Assembly: GCA_013202335.1 (NCBI GenBank)
Contig: JABMQR010000163.1
Coordinates: 1 to 33,325, forward strand
DNA: 33,325 bases
Reading direction: 5' to 3'
Source of the DNA: Bacteroidota bacterium
GTDB taxonomy: Bacteria; Spirochaetota; Spirochaetia; JABMQR01
Numbering within the stretch: position 1 is the stretch's first letter; every line of letters starts with the position of its first letter. Below the pieces are notes generated by a model, which saw nothing but the letters and a program-made list of their open reading frames with translations, was not told where the DNA came from and ran no database searches. Position numbers and translations under genes: made by a program. Positions 15,961 to 24,707 of this stretch are shown in pieces.

Positions 15961-17265
15961 ATGAAAGAGAGTAAAATCAGTGCAAAAGAGTTTATTCAAA
16001 TTAATGAAATAGGACCTGATTCTGTTGATATGCAAGCGTGCTGCAATCAATTTATGGAAGAGATGAAAAAAGGTTTATCTGGGGAACCGTCACCTTTAAA
16101 AATGCTTCCTACCTATATTTCAATACAAAACGACCTGCCGGTTGATGAGCCTGTTATAGTACTTGATGCCGGAGGTACTAATTTCCGAATATGTACCGTT
16201 ACATTTAATAAGGACTTAAAACCGGTTATCAGCAACTTCAGGAAATATAAAATGCCGGGATTAGAGAGGGAGGTAACTGCTAAAGAGTTTTTCACCCTTA
16301 TGGCTGAGTATGTACTGCCGATAATTAACACTAGCAGTAAGATTGGTTTTTGCTTCTCTTATCCAGCTGATATTAGTTCTGAAAGGGATGGCAGACTCAT
16401 TTTTTTCTCAAAAGAAATTAAGGCCCCGGAAGTGTGGGGAATGAAAATTGGAGAAAATCTTCTTAGTATGCTTGGGCAGGAAACTGCAGGACATATAAAA
16501 ACCCTGACACTTCTTAATGATACCGTTGCAACTCTGCTGGCTGCTAAAGCCGCTACTGCAGGAAAAAAATACAGCGGTTATATTGGGTTTATTCTGGGTA
16601 CCGGAACAAATACAAGCTATCTGGAAAGTAATAAAAACATTACGAAGATCTCAGGGCTTGATCAGAACGGTTATCAGGTTATAAATGTTGAATCTGGTGG
16701 TTTTGGTCTGGAGGGAAGTCACCTGGATCAACAATTCTATGCAACAACTGAAAATCCAGAGATGTATCACTTTGAGAAGCTTATTTCAGGAGCCTATCTT
16801 GGTCCTTACGCGGGGAAGGTAATTGAAACAGCTATTGATTCAAGCCTGTTTAGCAGTGATTTTTGTGATAAGTATAGAACTCTGGGACCGATAGATACCA
16901 TCATAATGGATAGTTTTCTTCATGAACCGCAAAATACTGCAGGTCAGCTTGCCTGGTGCTGTGCAGATGATGATGATTCTGCTGCCCTTTATCAGCTGTT
17001 GGATGCAGTTATTGAACGGGCAGGGAAGCTGACTGCGGTTAATCTCTCAGCAGCAGTGCTAAAAGCTGATATTGGAACCCATCCAACATATCCCGCATGT
17101 ATTAATGCTGATGGTACGACATTTTATAAAACACATAACCTAAAGGTATATACTGAATATTATCTGCATCAGTTTCTGGGTAAGAAGCATGGTAGATACT
17201 ATGAAATAATATCCGTTGATAATGCTCCTGTTTTAGGCGCTGCAATAGCCGGTCTCATGAACTAA
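15961..17265 (+). CDS. Hexokinase, eukaryote-type family
   Basis: 434 residues from ATG 15961, chosen because GAAGGAG lies six bases upstream; an in-frame TTG at 15946 overlaps that site. Phosphorylates glucose or related hexoses with ATP in the cytosol. Motifs in order: phosphate-1 loop LDAGGTNFRIC (68-78), sugar-binding GFCFSYPADIS (129-139), catalytic LLNDTVATL (Asp187), phosphate-2 loop GFILGTGTNTSYLE (209-222) and NVESGGFG. These are hallmarks of the Hexokinase_1/Hexokinase_2 fold of eukaryotes; most bacteria use shorter glucokinases, while spirochaetes are known to carry this type. A TATAAT lies at 15906-15911 but without a good -35. Confidence 0.9.
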   Translation: MKESKISAKEFIQINEIGPDSVDMQACCNQFMEEMKKGLSGEPSPLKMLPTYISIQNDLPVDEPVIVLDAGGTNFRICTVTFNKDLKPVISNFRKYKMPGLEREVTAKEFFTLMAEYVLPIINTSSKIGFCFSYPADISSERDGRLIFFSKEIKAPEVWGMKIGENLLSMLGQETAGHIKTLTLLNDTVATLLAAKAATAGKKYSGYIGFILGTGTNTSYLESNKNITKISGLDQNGYQVINVESGGFGLEGSHLDQQFYATTENPEMYHFEKLISGAYLGPYAGKVIETAIDSSLFSSDFCDKYRTLGPIDTIIMDSFLHEPQNTAGQLAWCCADDDDSAALYQLLDAVIERAGKLTAVNLSAAVLKADIGTHPTYPACINADGTTFYKTHNLKVYTEYYLHQFLGKKHGRYYEIISVDNAPVLGAAIAGLMN

Positions 17266-17310
17266 TTTTTTAGACGTATATTAGTCTGTTGAGAGTGTTA
17301 TTACTATAAA

Positions 17311-18237
17311 TCAGATACAAGCTATAGGGGAACCAATTGGGTGAATATTACCTGTTTTTCCCAGATGAACAAGAAACCATGAATTGTCTCCCGTCCTGAT
17401 TCCCCCCAGTGCCCATTGAAGCGGGTAGGTTGAGGCGATAAATCTGGCTCTGTCAATAAGTTTGGGTATTTTAGGATAAAACGGGACAATCCGACTAACA
17501 AAATTTTCCCCATACTGCAATAAAAGGCATGCAATATCTGTTGCCGGATCTCCGATCCCGGCTGATCCAAAATCAATTATTCCATTTAATTTTTTTTCTC
17601 TAGCATCAAAAAGAAGGTGATAGTCTGTCAGATCGCCATTAATTAAGGATGGAGTGTATTCAGTAAAAGTGTTGTCAGCAATAATTACCCTGAATAGTGC
17701 ATCTACATTATCTCTGGCTGAAGCAGTTAAATAGCTGAATAGTTCCTGTTGAACATCATCATAGAGTTTTAGCCAGTCATCATAACTATGCACAGTAAGC
17801 GATGGTAAAATATTGGCACTCTTTATCTTTTTCTGCGGTATCCCATGTATACCATGGAGGAACCGGCCTAAGTTTTTTGCTAATAAAACTTTCTGATCAG
17901 AACTGAATTTCTCATATTCATGATCAGTAAGAGCTGAACCGTTTATCCGATTATAACTAATGAATGAATTATTATGCAGCTGCCACTTTGGAATAGAGAT
18001 ATCAGAAAAATCCCCGGCAAGTTTGAGGCAGGCTGCTTCCTTATACATATCATCAAATGCCCAGTCAAATTTCGGGAACCGGAAAACCAATTCGTTATTT
18101 ACAATCAAAATATCATACACGAGTCCATTATCTTTATAGTTAACAGTATCTATTTCCAAATCTGGAAACACCTGTGCAATCTCTTCTAAATGCTTGTATT
18201 CAAGCTCTATTGCATTTCTTCTTATATAACGATACAT
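17311..18237 (-). CDS. Aminoglycoside-phosphotransferase-like (APH) kinase
   Basis: 308 residues of protein-kinase-like APH fold. The ATP lobe has LVFRFPKFDWAFDDMYKEAAC, with Lys56 and Glu67 as possible phosphate ligands. The catalytic loop is INGDLTDYHLLFD (199-211; Asp202) and the metal motif is GIIDFGSAGIGDPATDIA (Asp222). The loop resembles APH(2'') enzymes, but the usual His before Gly-Asp is Asn200. GGAGG lies about six bases before the ATG. The substrate is unknown: this family also includes kinases of sugars, choline and amino sugars, so antibiotic resistance must not be assumed. It follows the diguanylate cyclase gene at 125 bases on the same strand; a 7-bp CCAAATC/GATTTGG hairpin (18305-18321) lies between. 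Confidence 0.75.
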   Translation of the reverse strand: MYRYIRRNAIELEYKHLEEIAQVFPDLEIDTVNYKDNGLVYDILIVNNELVFRFPKFDWAFDDMYKEAACLKLAGDFSDISIPKWQLHNNSFISYNRINGSALTDHEYEKFSSDQKVLLAKNLGRFLHGIHGIPQKKIKSANILPSLTVHSYDDWLKLYDDVQQELFSYLTASARDNVDALFRVIIADNTFTEYTPSLINGDLTDYHLLFDAREKKLNGIIDFGSAGIGDPATDIACLLLQYGENFVSRIVPFYPKIPKLIDRARFIASTYPLQWALGGIRTGDNSWFLVHLGKTGNIHPIGSPIACI

Positions 18238-18362
18238 GTTAGCCCTCCTACAACCTTAAGTATATCATGCGGTTTGTGAAAAGGGTAGTAACAGGCAGCT
18301 CAATCCAAATCAAAGATTTGGAATTTATCAAAATGTGAGATAATTTTTTATTTGTATTCAGT

Positions 18363-20612
18363 TCAGCTAAAGAAATACAGTTCATCTTCAGATTTGAAAA
18401 AAGCGGTATCCAGCCTGGATTCCATACTATCAGCAGGTGTCTCTGAATAGAGTGAATAGCGTCCTTTCCCACTGTTTTTTGCTTGATAAAGAGCAACATC
18501 AGCATTTTTAATGAGACTTTCAATAGTTGTACCATGGGCTGGGAACAGGCTGATCCCAATACTTGCACCGATAGAGAACTCTCTTCGCATTAGTTCAAGG
18601 GGTTTTGAAAAGGATTGGATTAATTTCATGGCAATTATTGGTAAGTCTTCAACTTTCTTAATATCATTGAAAACAGCTATAAACTCATCTCCGCCGACTC
18701 TTGCAATAAGATCGGATTTCCTTAGGCAGTTGATTGCTCTGTCAGCGATGATCTTTAACGCTGAATCCCCGGCCTGATGACCTAAGGTATCATTAATTGA
18801 TTTGAAATTATCAAGATCTATAAAAAATATTCCCAGAGGTTTATTGTACCGCCTTGCCAAACTTAGGATACCCTGAAGCCTTTTCATCAAAAGCCTTCTG
18901 TTTGGAAGCCCTGTGAGACTGTCAAAGGTTGCCATATGCTCAATTTTCCGATTGGCACTTCGCAGATCCTCAAGTGTAAGTTCAAGGTGCTTCTGCTTTA
19001 GTTTAAGCTCATCATTTTTTTGTTTAAGTTTGTTCAGGTTTTTCTGGTTGCTGAGCGACACAGCAATATAATTACCGATGGTTGAGAGTATGTCGAGTTC
19101 TTTTAATGAGTATTGATTTGCCTCATACGACTGTACAGTTAGTACACCCTCAAGTGCTCCGCGTGTTTCAAGAGGAATGAATATAAATGATTTACACTCC
19201 CGTGTCTGATTCAGCAAACTCCTGAACTCAGGAACATATTGCCGGATTTCATCAATACCGTCATTAATAAGAATATTTTTGCGCACCCTGGCGCAGTAGG
19301 CAGCCAGACTGTGCACAGAATCAATATCTATTTCCATTTCTCTATGATTATAGGTTTTATCATAGGAAAACCTGACCTGCAGATTTTTATTCACATCATC
19401 ATAAGTTACTATGGAAAAGAAGTTAACTATCATCAATTCTGATATATTTTGGTAAATATGTTCTATACTGATCTTAAAATCGAGAATCGAAACAATTTCC
19501 TTTCCGATCCTGCTGATAGTATGGATAAGCTGATTACTGTTCTGGACCATCTGGCTGTGTCTTTTCAGCAGATCTCTTTCCTTACTAACCCGTTGAAGCT
19601 GCTTTTGCGTTATGTATTGAGAAAGATTAGTTTTTAATTGTATTTTTTCTTCTGATTGGTTATCAAAATCCCATATTTTTCTGCTAATTTCGACAGCTGA
19701 AGAATAATTCTTTTCAGTATAATAGTAGTTAAATAACTCATATGCATTCTTCCTGATAAAATAATAACTACTACATCTCTCAGCTATTTCAAAACTTTCC
19801 TCAAAATAGGCTGCAGCTCTGATAAAATCTTGTTGAACTAATGAAATTCGCCCCAATTCATGGAGTATTTCCAACCTGCCCTGAACCAGATTATTTGAGG
19901 AGGCAAGAGAGTTGGCAGTTTGCAGGTACTGTTCAGCAGTTGCCAGTTCTCCTTTAGCAGAATGAATTTTTGCAATTTCTATAAGTACTTCAGGCATGTC
20001 AGCAATTTGGATGTTCTCAAAAAATTCAAGTGCTTTGTGTAAGTGATCCAATGCAGTATCAAATTCACCCTTTTGGCTGTAAAGGGTTCCGTATATCAGA
20101 TTGATAGTCCCCATATGCTGATTGTTTTGGGTTATAGCAACAACTTCCTCGGCATTGCTCAGAAAACCCATTGCTTTCTCAAACTCTCCAAGCTTACTAT
20201 AGGCCATCCCCAGATTGATATAGGACAATGAAAGCCCATGGATATCATTGGTTTCAAGTGATAGATCCTGAATAAATTCGAGATGCTGTATTGCATCAAC
20301 ATATTGTTGGGTTTTTAGGCAAATTGTTGCGATGCCGTTTTCTGCCTGTATAATTCCCTGATGCTCATCTTTCTCAATAAAAAGTGAGAGGGCTTCATGA
20401 AAAGCATCAAGGGCGGATTGCAGATCAGCCTGAAAAACCCGGATGTATCCAAGATATACCAGACCTTGTGCCTGATGCTTATGCAATGCTGCCTTCTCTG
20501 CTGCAGTTATTACTTCACTGGCAAGTACGATCCCTTTCTCCGGATCCTTATCGTAAAGATGTTCCAACAACTGCAATTTAGTATCTAATCGCAGAGCCTC
20601 TTTGTTTTCCAT
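18363..20612 (-). CDS. Diguanylate cyclase with TPR and GAF sensor domains
   Basis: 749 residues, no membrane segment, so cytosolic. Residues about 10-330 are TPR repeats (for example YLGYIRVFQADLQSALDAFH, INLGMAYSKLGEFEKAM, YGTLYSQKGEFDTALDHL). A helical linker follows, then a GAF domain (about 375-520), a coiled coil (about 520-570) and a GGDEF domain from FDSLTGLPNRRLL. The active site is intact GGDEF (640-644) and the inhibitory site RKSD (631-634) lies five residues before it, so the enzyme should make c-di-GMP from GTP and be product-inhibited. No EAL domain. It has its own promoter. TPR-GAF-GGDEF proteins are plausible intracellular sensors; the signal is unknown. Confidence 0.92.
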   Translation of the reverse strand: MENKEALRLDTKLQLLEHLYDKDPEKGIVLASEVITAAEKAALHKHQAQGLVYLGYIRVFQADLQSALDAFHEALSLFIEKDEHQGIIQAENGIATICLKTQQYVDAIQHLEFIQDLSLETNDIHGLSLSYINLGMAYSKLGEFEKAMGFLSNAEEVVAITQNNQHMGTINLIYGTLYSQKGEFDTALDHLHKALEFFENIQIADMPEVLIEIAKIHSAKGELATAEQYLQTANSLASSNNLVQGRLEILHELGRISLVQQDFIRAAAYFEESFEIAERCSSYYFIRKNAYELFNYYYTEKNYSSAVEISRKIWDFDNQSEEKIQLKTNLSQYITQKQLQRVSKERDLLKRHSQMVQNSNQLIHTISRIGKEIVSILDFKISIEHIYQNISELMIVNFFSIVTYDDVNKNLQVRFSYDKTYNHREMEIDIDSVHSLAAYCARVRKNILINDGIDEIRQYVPEFRSLLNQTRECKSFIFIPLETRGALEGVLTVQSYEANQYSLKELDILSTIGNYIAVSLSNQKNLNKLKQKNDELKLKQKHLELTLEDLRSANRKIEHMATFDSLTGLPNRRLLMKRLQGILSLARRYNKPLGIFFIDLDNFKSINDTLGHQAGDSALKIIADRAINCLRKSDLIARVGGDEFIAVFNDIKKVEDLPIIAMKLIQSFSKPLELMRREFSIGASIGISLFPAHGTTIESLIKNADVALYQAKNSGKGRYSLYSETPADSMESRLDTAFFKSEDELYFFS

Positions 20613-20629
20613 ATATTTAACCTATAGTG

Positions 20630-20658
20630 ATGATACAATCCCAAATTCAAGGTGTCAA
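20630..20658 (-). promoter_or_regulatory. Promoter of the diguanylate cyclase gene
   Basis: On the minus strand: TTGACA (20653-20658), exact 17-base spacer, TATCAT (20630-20635), placing the start about 10 bases upstream of the ATG-proximal ribosome site. The MITE-like element lies just upstream of it and does not interrupt it. Confidence 0.6.
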
Positions 20659-20695
20659 TGAGTATTGGGATGAGTACCTTGATGAGCAATACAAT

Positions 20696-20880
20696 TACTC
20701 CTCATAAACTGACCGGAAGCCGGTGGGATTCTACCAGCTGGAAATCTACAGGTAGAAAGAAATTAGCAATGAAACATTCACTAAAAAACGTGAAAAAGTT
20801 TTTTATTCGAATAATTCTTTTTTTTAAATAGGTTTATCAATGAGATAACCCACCGGCTTCCGGTCAATTTATACTCCTCA
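20696..20880. mobile_element. MITE-like element with terminal inverted repeats and 9-bp direct repeats
   Basis: The left terminus TAAACTGACCGG... (20705-20727) and the right terminus (20849-20871) are 23-bp inverted repeats with one C/T mismatch; each contains its own small dyad ACCGG-AAG-CCGGT. They are flanked by identical TACTCCTCA at 20696-20704 and 20872-20880, as expected for a target-site duplication (7 or 9 bp, depending on where the ends are placed). The element is about 167 bp, AT-rich inside, has no coding frame, and contains another 7-bp hairpin TTCTACC/GGTAGAA. It sits between the pgm stop and the promoter of the diguanylate cyclase. Non-autonomous transposon is the best reading; transposase family not identified. 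Confidence 0.65.
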
Positions 20881-20884
20881 AGAG

Positions 20885-22816
20885 TTATCGTTGCCTGTCC
20901 GCTGTATATACAAGATTGGTATGCCAGCGAAGAAGAGTTTTTTTCCGCTCTTTGTCTGAACCTTTACAGTCTGCAAGAACTCTAAATACCGGCTCAGTTC
21001 CAGAACCGCGCATCCAAATAAAATCGGTTTCTTCACCTGAGCTGTTTGAGAAAATAATTTTCAGCCCTCCGGTTTCCTGACCTGTACGAAATTCTTTTCC
21101 CATACCTTTCCGGCTTTCAATTCCCTCTGTATTAACCTCATTCCATGAAACAATTCCTAATGAGCTAAATAGTGTTTCTGCATCCTTTTCCCAATGCTCA
21201 AGGAATAGTTTTTCATATGCATCTTTTAGCCGGGCCTGTGATGTTCCCTGGATTTTTAAGACAGCACATTCTTCAGAGGTACCGGTGGTTATAAATTTGG
21301 GCAGGGTTTTCAGGATATCAGGAAAAGTAAAATTTATTGAGTAGGCTTCAGACTGCCCTGATCGATCACACCAGATTTTGAATAATCCATCAGCATCTCG
21401 TAAAGCCATAAGTTTAATGCATGACATCAACGTGTTGAGTGGATCCCTGACGGATGCAGGGTGTGTAATATTTCCACCATTGGAGCCTTCGCCTAAAATA
21501 CGGACGGAGTAACCTGATTTTCTCAGCTTTTTAGCCAGATTGACCGTATTTGCTTCGCCAACCTCGGAGCGAAAGACCTCTGCACCAAATGCTCTGGCAA
21601 TTGCCTCTATACGCATGGAAGTTGGTCCATTAACCACAACTGCCTGTTTATGTCTTACCTTTTTCCGAGCCTCTGAATATTCTGAAAAAGCAAGCTCAGA
21701 CATTACTACAAGGGCAAAAACTTCCTGTGCCTCCAAAGCCTTTGCTAATCCGGTAGTTTCATCAATATAAACAATATTACCCCGGTCTCCGTCATTATCA
21801 GGCACATAGCCGAATAGGTATGACGGATCATTCTTATAGGCTTTTTCCAATTCTGACTTGCATTCATCAAGACTGAATCCTTCCGGAATTATTCTGTGTG
21901 AAATATCACCCGGTTTAGTATGAACAGCATGCATTCGAATACCAAGCTCTTTCATAAAAGTTATATCTATTGAACATGTTCTTGCGCTGCCGTTTAATTC
22001 TGCGACAATTCCAAGACCGATATTCTCCGTATAACTACGAATTTTACTGAGTACCTGATCCTGGCCGCAAATACCTTGAGTGCTTGCAGCTGTCATGATG
22101 GTGAACTCACGATATGTATCAAGTGCCTCATATTTATTTCTGCTAATTTGTTTCAAAGTATTAAGATACTTTTCCGGGGTTACTGATTGCTCCATGATTG
22201 CGAGTTTTTCCGGGAGGTCTGCATCAGTACAGTACTCCCTAAATCTTGCTATGAGTACAGCAGCCTCTTCCCGGTCAAAAACCCCTCCATCTCTACCGAA
22301 TTTGAGACCATTATGCCCTACCGGGTTGTGACTGGCTGTTATATATACAAATCCATCAACAGCTTCATTGACCGCAGAGTATGCCATTAACTCAGGAGCT
22401 GCAGATATAAAAAGATGTTTGACTTGTATACCTCTGGCAAGCAGAATTCGGGTAATGCTGTCAGCAATTGCCGGACCAGTTGGTCGTGTATCCATCCCGA
22501 TTATTATAGTAAGAGTGTGTTTCTCAGGTAATGAAGCAATCATATGATCAGCAAATGCGGCGGCAATAATTCCGGAAATTACCGTATCTGCCGGAGTAAT
22601 ATAGGTTGAGAAACTTTCCTCACTGCCGTCATCGGCAAATATTTTTCGCCAACCTGAGACTGAGAGAATCATTGATTCCAGTTGATCTGAAAAGGTATTG
22701 GTTATTGCAGGATTTTGGCCATTTGGACCATTTGAAAGTGATTCAAGGGCTTTATGTATCGGGTAGATTTCAGGGTCTGCAACAGGGAACTGTGTATCAG
22801 AATCAATAAAAACCAT
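20885..22816 (-). CDS. Phosphohexomutase (phosphoglucomutase/phosphomannomutase family)
   Basis: 643 residues, longer than the usual 450-580. Moves phosphate between C6 and C1 of hexose phosphates in the cytosol. All four family loops are present: active serine TASHNPVGHNGLKF (Ser162), metal loop PDNDGDRGN (342-345), sugar loop GEGSNGG (442-448) and phosphate loop RGSGTEPVFR (603-609). The N-terminal 60 residues precede the first conserved strand and are not part of the core fold. GAGGAGG precedes the ATG. Whether glucose- or mannose-phosphate is preferred cannot be read; the GEGSNGG loop is closer to phosphoglucomutase-like members. It probably works with the hexokinase nearby to feed glycan or storage pathways. 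Confidence 0.88.
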   Translation of the reverse strand: MVFIDSDTQFPVADPEIYPIHKALESLSNGPNGQNPAITNTFSDQLESMILSVSGWRKIFADDGSEESFSTYITPADTVISGIIAAAFADHMIASLPEKHTLTIIIGMDTRPTGPAIADSITRILLARGIQVKHLFISAAPELMAYSAVNEAVDGFVYITASHNPVGHNGLKFGRDGGVFDREEAAVLIARFREYCTDADLPEKLAIMEQSVTPEKYLNTLKQISRNKYEALDTYREFTIMTAASTQGICGQDQVLSKIRSYTENIGLGIVAELNGSARTCSIDITFMKELGIRMHAVHTKPGDISHRIIPEGFSLDECKSELEKAYKNDPSYLFGYVPDNDGDRGNIVYIDETTGLAKALEAQEVFALVVMSELAFSEYSEARKKVRHKQAVVVNGPTSMRIEAIARAFGAEVFRSEVGEANTVNLAKKLRKSGYSVRILGEGSNGGNITHPASVRDPLNTLMSCIKLMALRDADGLFKIWCDRSGQSEAYSINFTFPDILKTLPKFITTGTSEECAVLKIQGTSQARLKDAYEKLFLEHWEKDAETLFSSLGIVSWNEVNTEGIESRKGMGKEFRTGQETGGLKIIFSNSSGEETDFIWMRGSGTEPVFRVLADCKGSDKERKKTLLRWHTNLVYTADRQR

Positions 22817-22987
22817 GGAGGCCTCCTCTCTTTTGCTGTAAGTATACAGAGTGGAGTGTGTGATGTAAAGTTGTAGGAATTTGATCGATTTGGTTGCATT
22901 TATAACACGTTACACGATATTATTATCAAAGATGCGAGGCAATTATAAAAATTAGTAGTTTTGATTAAAACTTATGTATATTGATTT

Positions 22988-23003
22988 CTGAACAGTAGTT
23001 CAG
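22988..23003. promoter_or_regulatory. Palindromic operator-like site upstream of the pyridoxal kinase operon
   Basis: Perfect 6-bp arms CTGAAC and GTTCAG around AGTA, 36 bases before the kinase start, just after TTGATT (22981-22986). A possible -10 CATAGC follows at 17 bases, partly overlapped by the dyad. The rest of the divergent gap 22817-22980 shows no clear element. Confidence 0.35.
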
Positions 23004-23038
23004 CATAGCTTTTTCGTTTCTGTAAGGAACAGTTGTTA

Positions 23039-23941
23039 ATGATGGATACCCCACAAACCCGTATAGTTCCAAGAGTTGCAGCCATACATGATTTATCAGG
23101 CTTTGGAAGATCATCACTTACTGTGGTGCTTCCGATCCTTTCCTCAATGGGTATTCAGGTTTGCCCGCTTCCAACAGCACTACTGTCAACTCAGACCAGT
23201 GGATTTGATGATTACTATTTTCTTGATTTGACTGAATCTATGAAAGAGATCATTTCACATTGGGATCTATTGGGGATTCAATTTAACTCTGTGTATTCAG
23301 GATTTCTCGGTTCAGCTGATCAAATTATTATTGTTTCGGATTTTATCGAAAGCTGCAGGAAAAATACCCATGGTGTTAAACCACTTATTCTCGTTGATCC
23401 TGTGCTGGGTGATGACGGGGAGCCGTATGGGCCGGTTAGTAAGGAAATGATTGATGGAATGAGTGAGTTGGTGAAAAAAGCTGATGTTATTACCCCAAAC
23501 TATACTGAAGCTGCTTTGTTATTGAATAAGCCTGTCAAACCGGAACTTCAGATAGGTGAAATCAAAGAGTATCTGATGGAGCTGGCGGATTTGGGTCCGC
23601 AGAAAGTCGTAATAACCAGTATCCCCGCACAAGGGAGGGAACGCTTCAGTTCAGTCTATGCCTATGATAAAAGTGTTCATACCTTCTGGAAAGTTGAGTG
23701 CGAGTACCTACCTGCTTCGTATCCCGGGACAGGGGATATGTTTGCCAGTATGATTGTCGGCAGCCTGCTCAAGGGAGGGGTTTTTCCTGAAGCTGTAGAT
23801 CAGGCAGTGCAGTTTGTATATAAAGCTATTCGGGAAACTTATCTACGGCATATTCCTGTGAGAGAGGGTGTTCTGATTGAAAGTATCCTGGATACTCTTG
23901 CAATACCGATGTATTCCAATACCTATGAGGTGGTGGATTGA
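23039..23941 (+). CDS. pdxY: Pyridoxal/pyridoxamine kinase, PdxY-like
   Basis: 300 residues. Phosphorylates B6 vitamers with ATP for pyridoxal-phosphate salvage. Ribokinase-type fold with VAAIHDLSGFGRSSLT at the N-terminus (the SxGxG-like substrate loop), PTALLSTQTSGF, LVDPVLGDDG, VITPNYTEAALLL, and the anion hole/catalytic PGTGDMFAS (Asp233). PdxK/PdxY and the HMP kinase ThiD are related; the TALLSTQT and DPVLGDDG motifs favour the pyridoxal group. ATG 23039 is chosen because AAGGA lies ten bases before it; TTG 23033 and ATG 23042 are alternatives. It ends one base before the nucleosidase gene, so the two are translationally coupled. Confidence 0.88.
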   Translation: MMDTPQTRIVPRVAAIHDLSGFGRSSLTVVLPILSSMGIQVCPLPTALLSTQTSGFDDYYFLDLTESMKEIISHWDLLGIQFNSVYSGFLGSADQIIIVSDFIESCRKNTHGVKPLILVDPVLGDDGEPYGPVSKEMIDGMSELVKKADVITPNYTEAALLLNKPVKPELQIGEIKEYLMELADLGPQKVVITSIPAQGRERFSSVYAYDKSVHTFWKVECEYLPASYPGTGDMFASMIVGSLLKGGVFPEAVDQAVQFVYKAIRETYLRHIPVREGVLIESILDTLAIPMYSNTYEVVD

Positions 23942-23942
23942 T

Positions 23943-24707
23943 ATGACACTGGTTTTATCAGCTTTTAATGGAGAGATTGCAGCATGTATTGGTGCTTTAC
24001 AAGACAAGAAAAAATCTAAAATTTTTTTAGGGGTGAATACAGATATTCATTATACATCCGGCGTGACTGCAGAGGGTGAACCGGTGGTTGCAGCTGTTAC
24101 GGGAATTGGGAAAATTAATAGTTATATCTCTACTTTTGAGCTAATAAGTGAGTGCAGTCCTGATAGGGTTATCTTTGTGGGCATTGCTGGTGCAGTTGAT
24201 CCTGAATTGAGAATTGGGGATATTGTGCTGTCCGATACGATTGTACAATATGATATGGATTATTGGGCAGCAAAGGTTATGCCAGGTGGGAGTTCAGGAC
24301 CCATGAAAAGCTTAATTCGTACTGATGAGAACATAACTGCTAAAATCGTTACTGTTGTTAGGGATTTGCAAAAAAGAGGAGATTTTCAGAGAACCCTTGC
24401 TGTGGGCTGTACAGGAAGTGCTGATATATATATGACTCCTGAACTGCAGGGGAGGTATGCTGATGTACTTACCCGCAGAGATGTACTTGCTGTGGATATG
24501 GAAGGGTTTTCATCAGCCGCCGCTGCTTTGATGAGGCAAATACCCTTTGCTCAGATTCGTATAATCTCTGATGAAGCTGATGGAACAAAGCCGGTTTCTT
24601 CAGGTTTTCGGGAGTTTGTAAGAAGCGCTTCCAGAGATTTGGCATCAATTATTGTTGAGATGAGGCCTTATACAGTTCCTAATGAGAAATCTCCCGTTAT
24701 CTTGTAA
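23943..24707 (+). CDS. MTA/SAH nucleosidase-like phosphorylase-family protein
   Basis: 254 residues from ATG 23943, one base after the kinase stop and preceded by GAGGTGG inside that gene. PNP_UDP_1 fold. Seen: FNGEIAAC with Glu11 (like the catalytic-water Glu of MTAN), VIFVGIAGAVDPELRIGDIV, QYDMD after it, VDMEG (184-188, ribose-binding Met-Glu) and RIISDEADGT with general-acid Asp210. These fit 5'-methylthioadenosine/S-adenosylhomocysteine nucleosidase, which clears SAM by-products. Futalosine hydrolase or another purine nucleosidase is possible. The 3' end overlaps the opposing hypothetical gene by 40 bases. No separate promoter. Confidence 0.8.
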   Translation: MTLVLSAFNGEIAACIGALQDKKKSKIFLGVNTDIHYTSGVTAEGEPVVAAVTGIGKINSYISTFELISECSPDRVIFVGIAGAVDPELRIGDIVLSDTIVQYDMDYWAAKVMPGGSSGPMKSLIRTDENITAKIVTVVRDLQKRGDFQRTLAVGCTGSADIYMTPELQGRYADVLTRRDVLAVDMEGFSSAAAALMRQIPFAQIRIISDEADGTKPVSSGFREFVRSASRDLASIIVEMRPYTVPNEKSPVIL

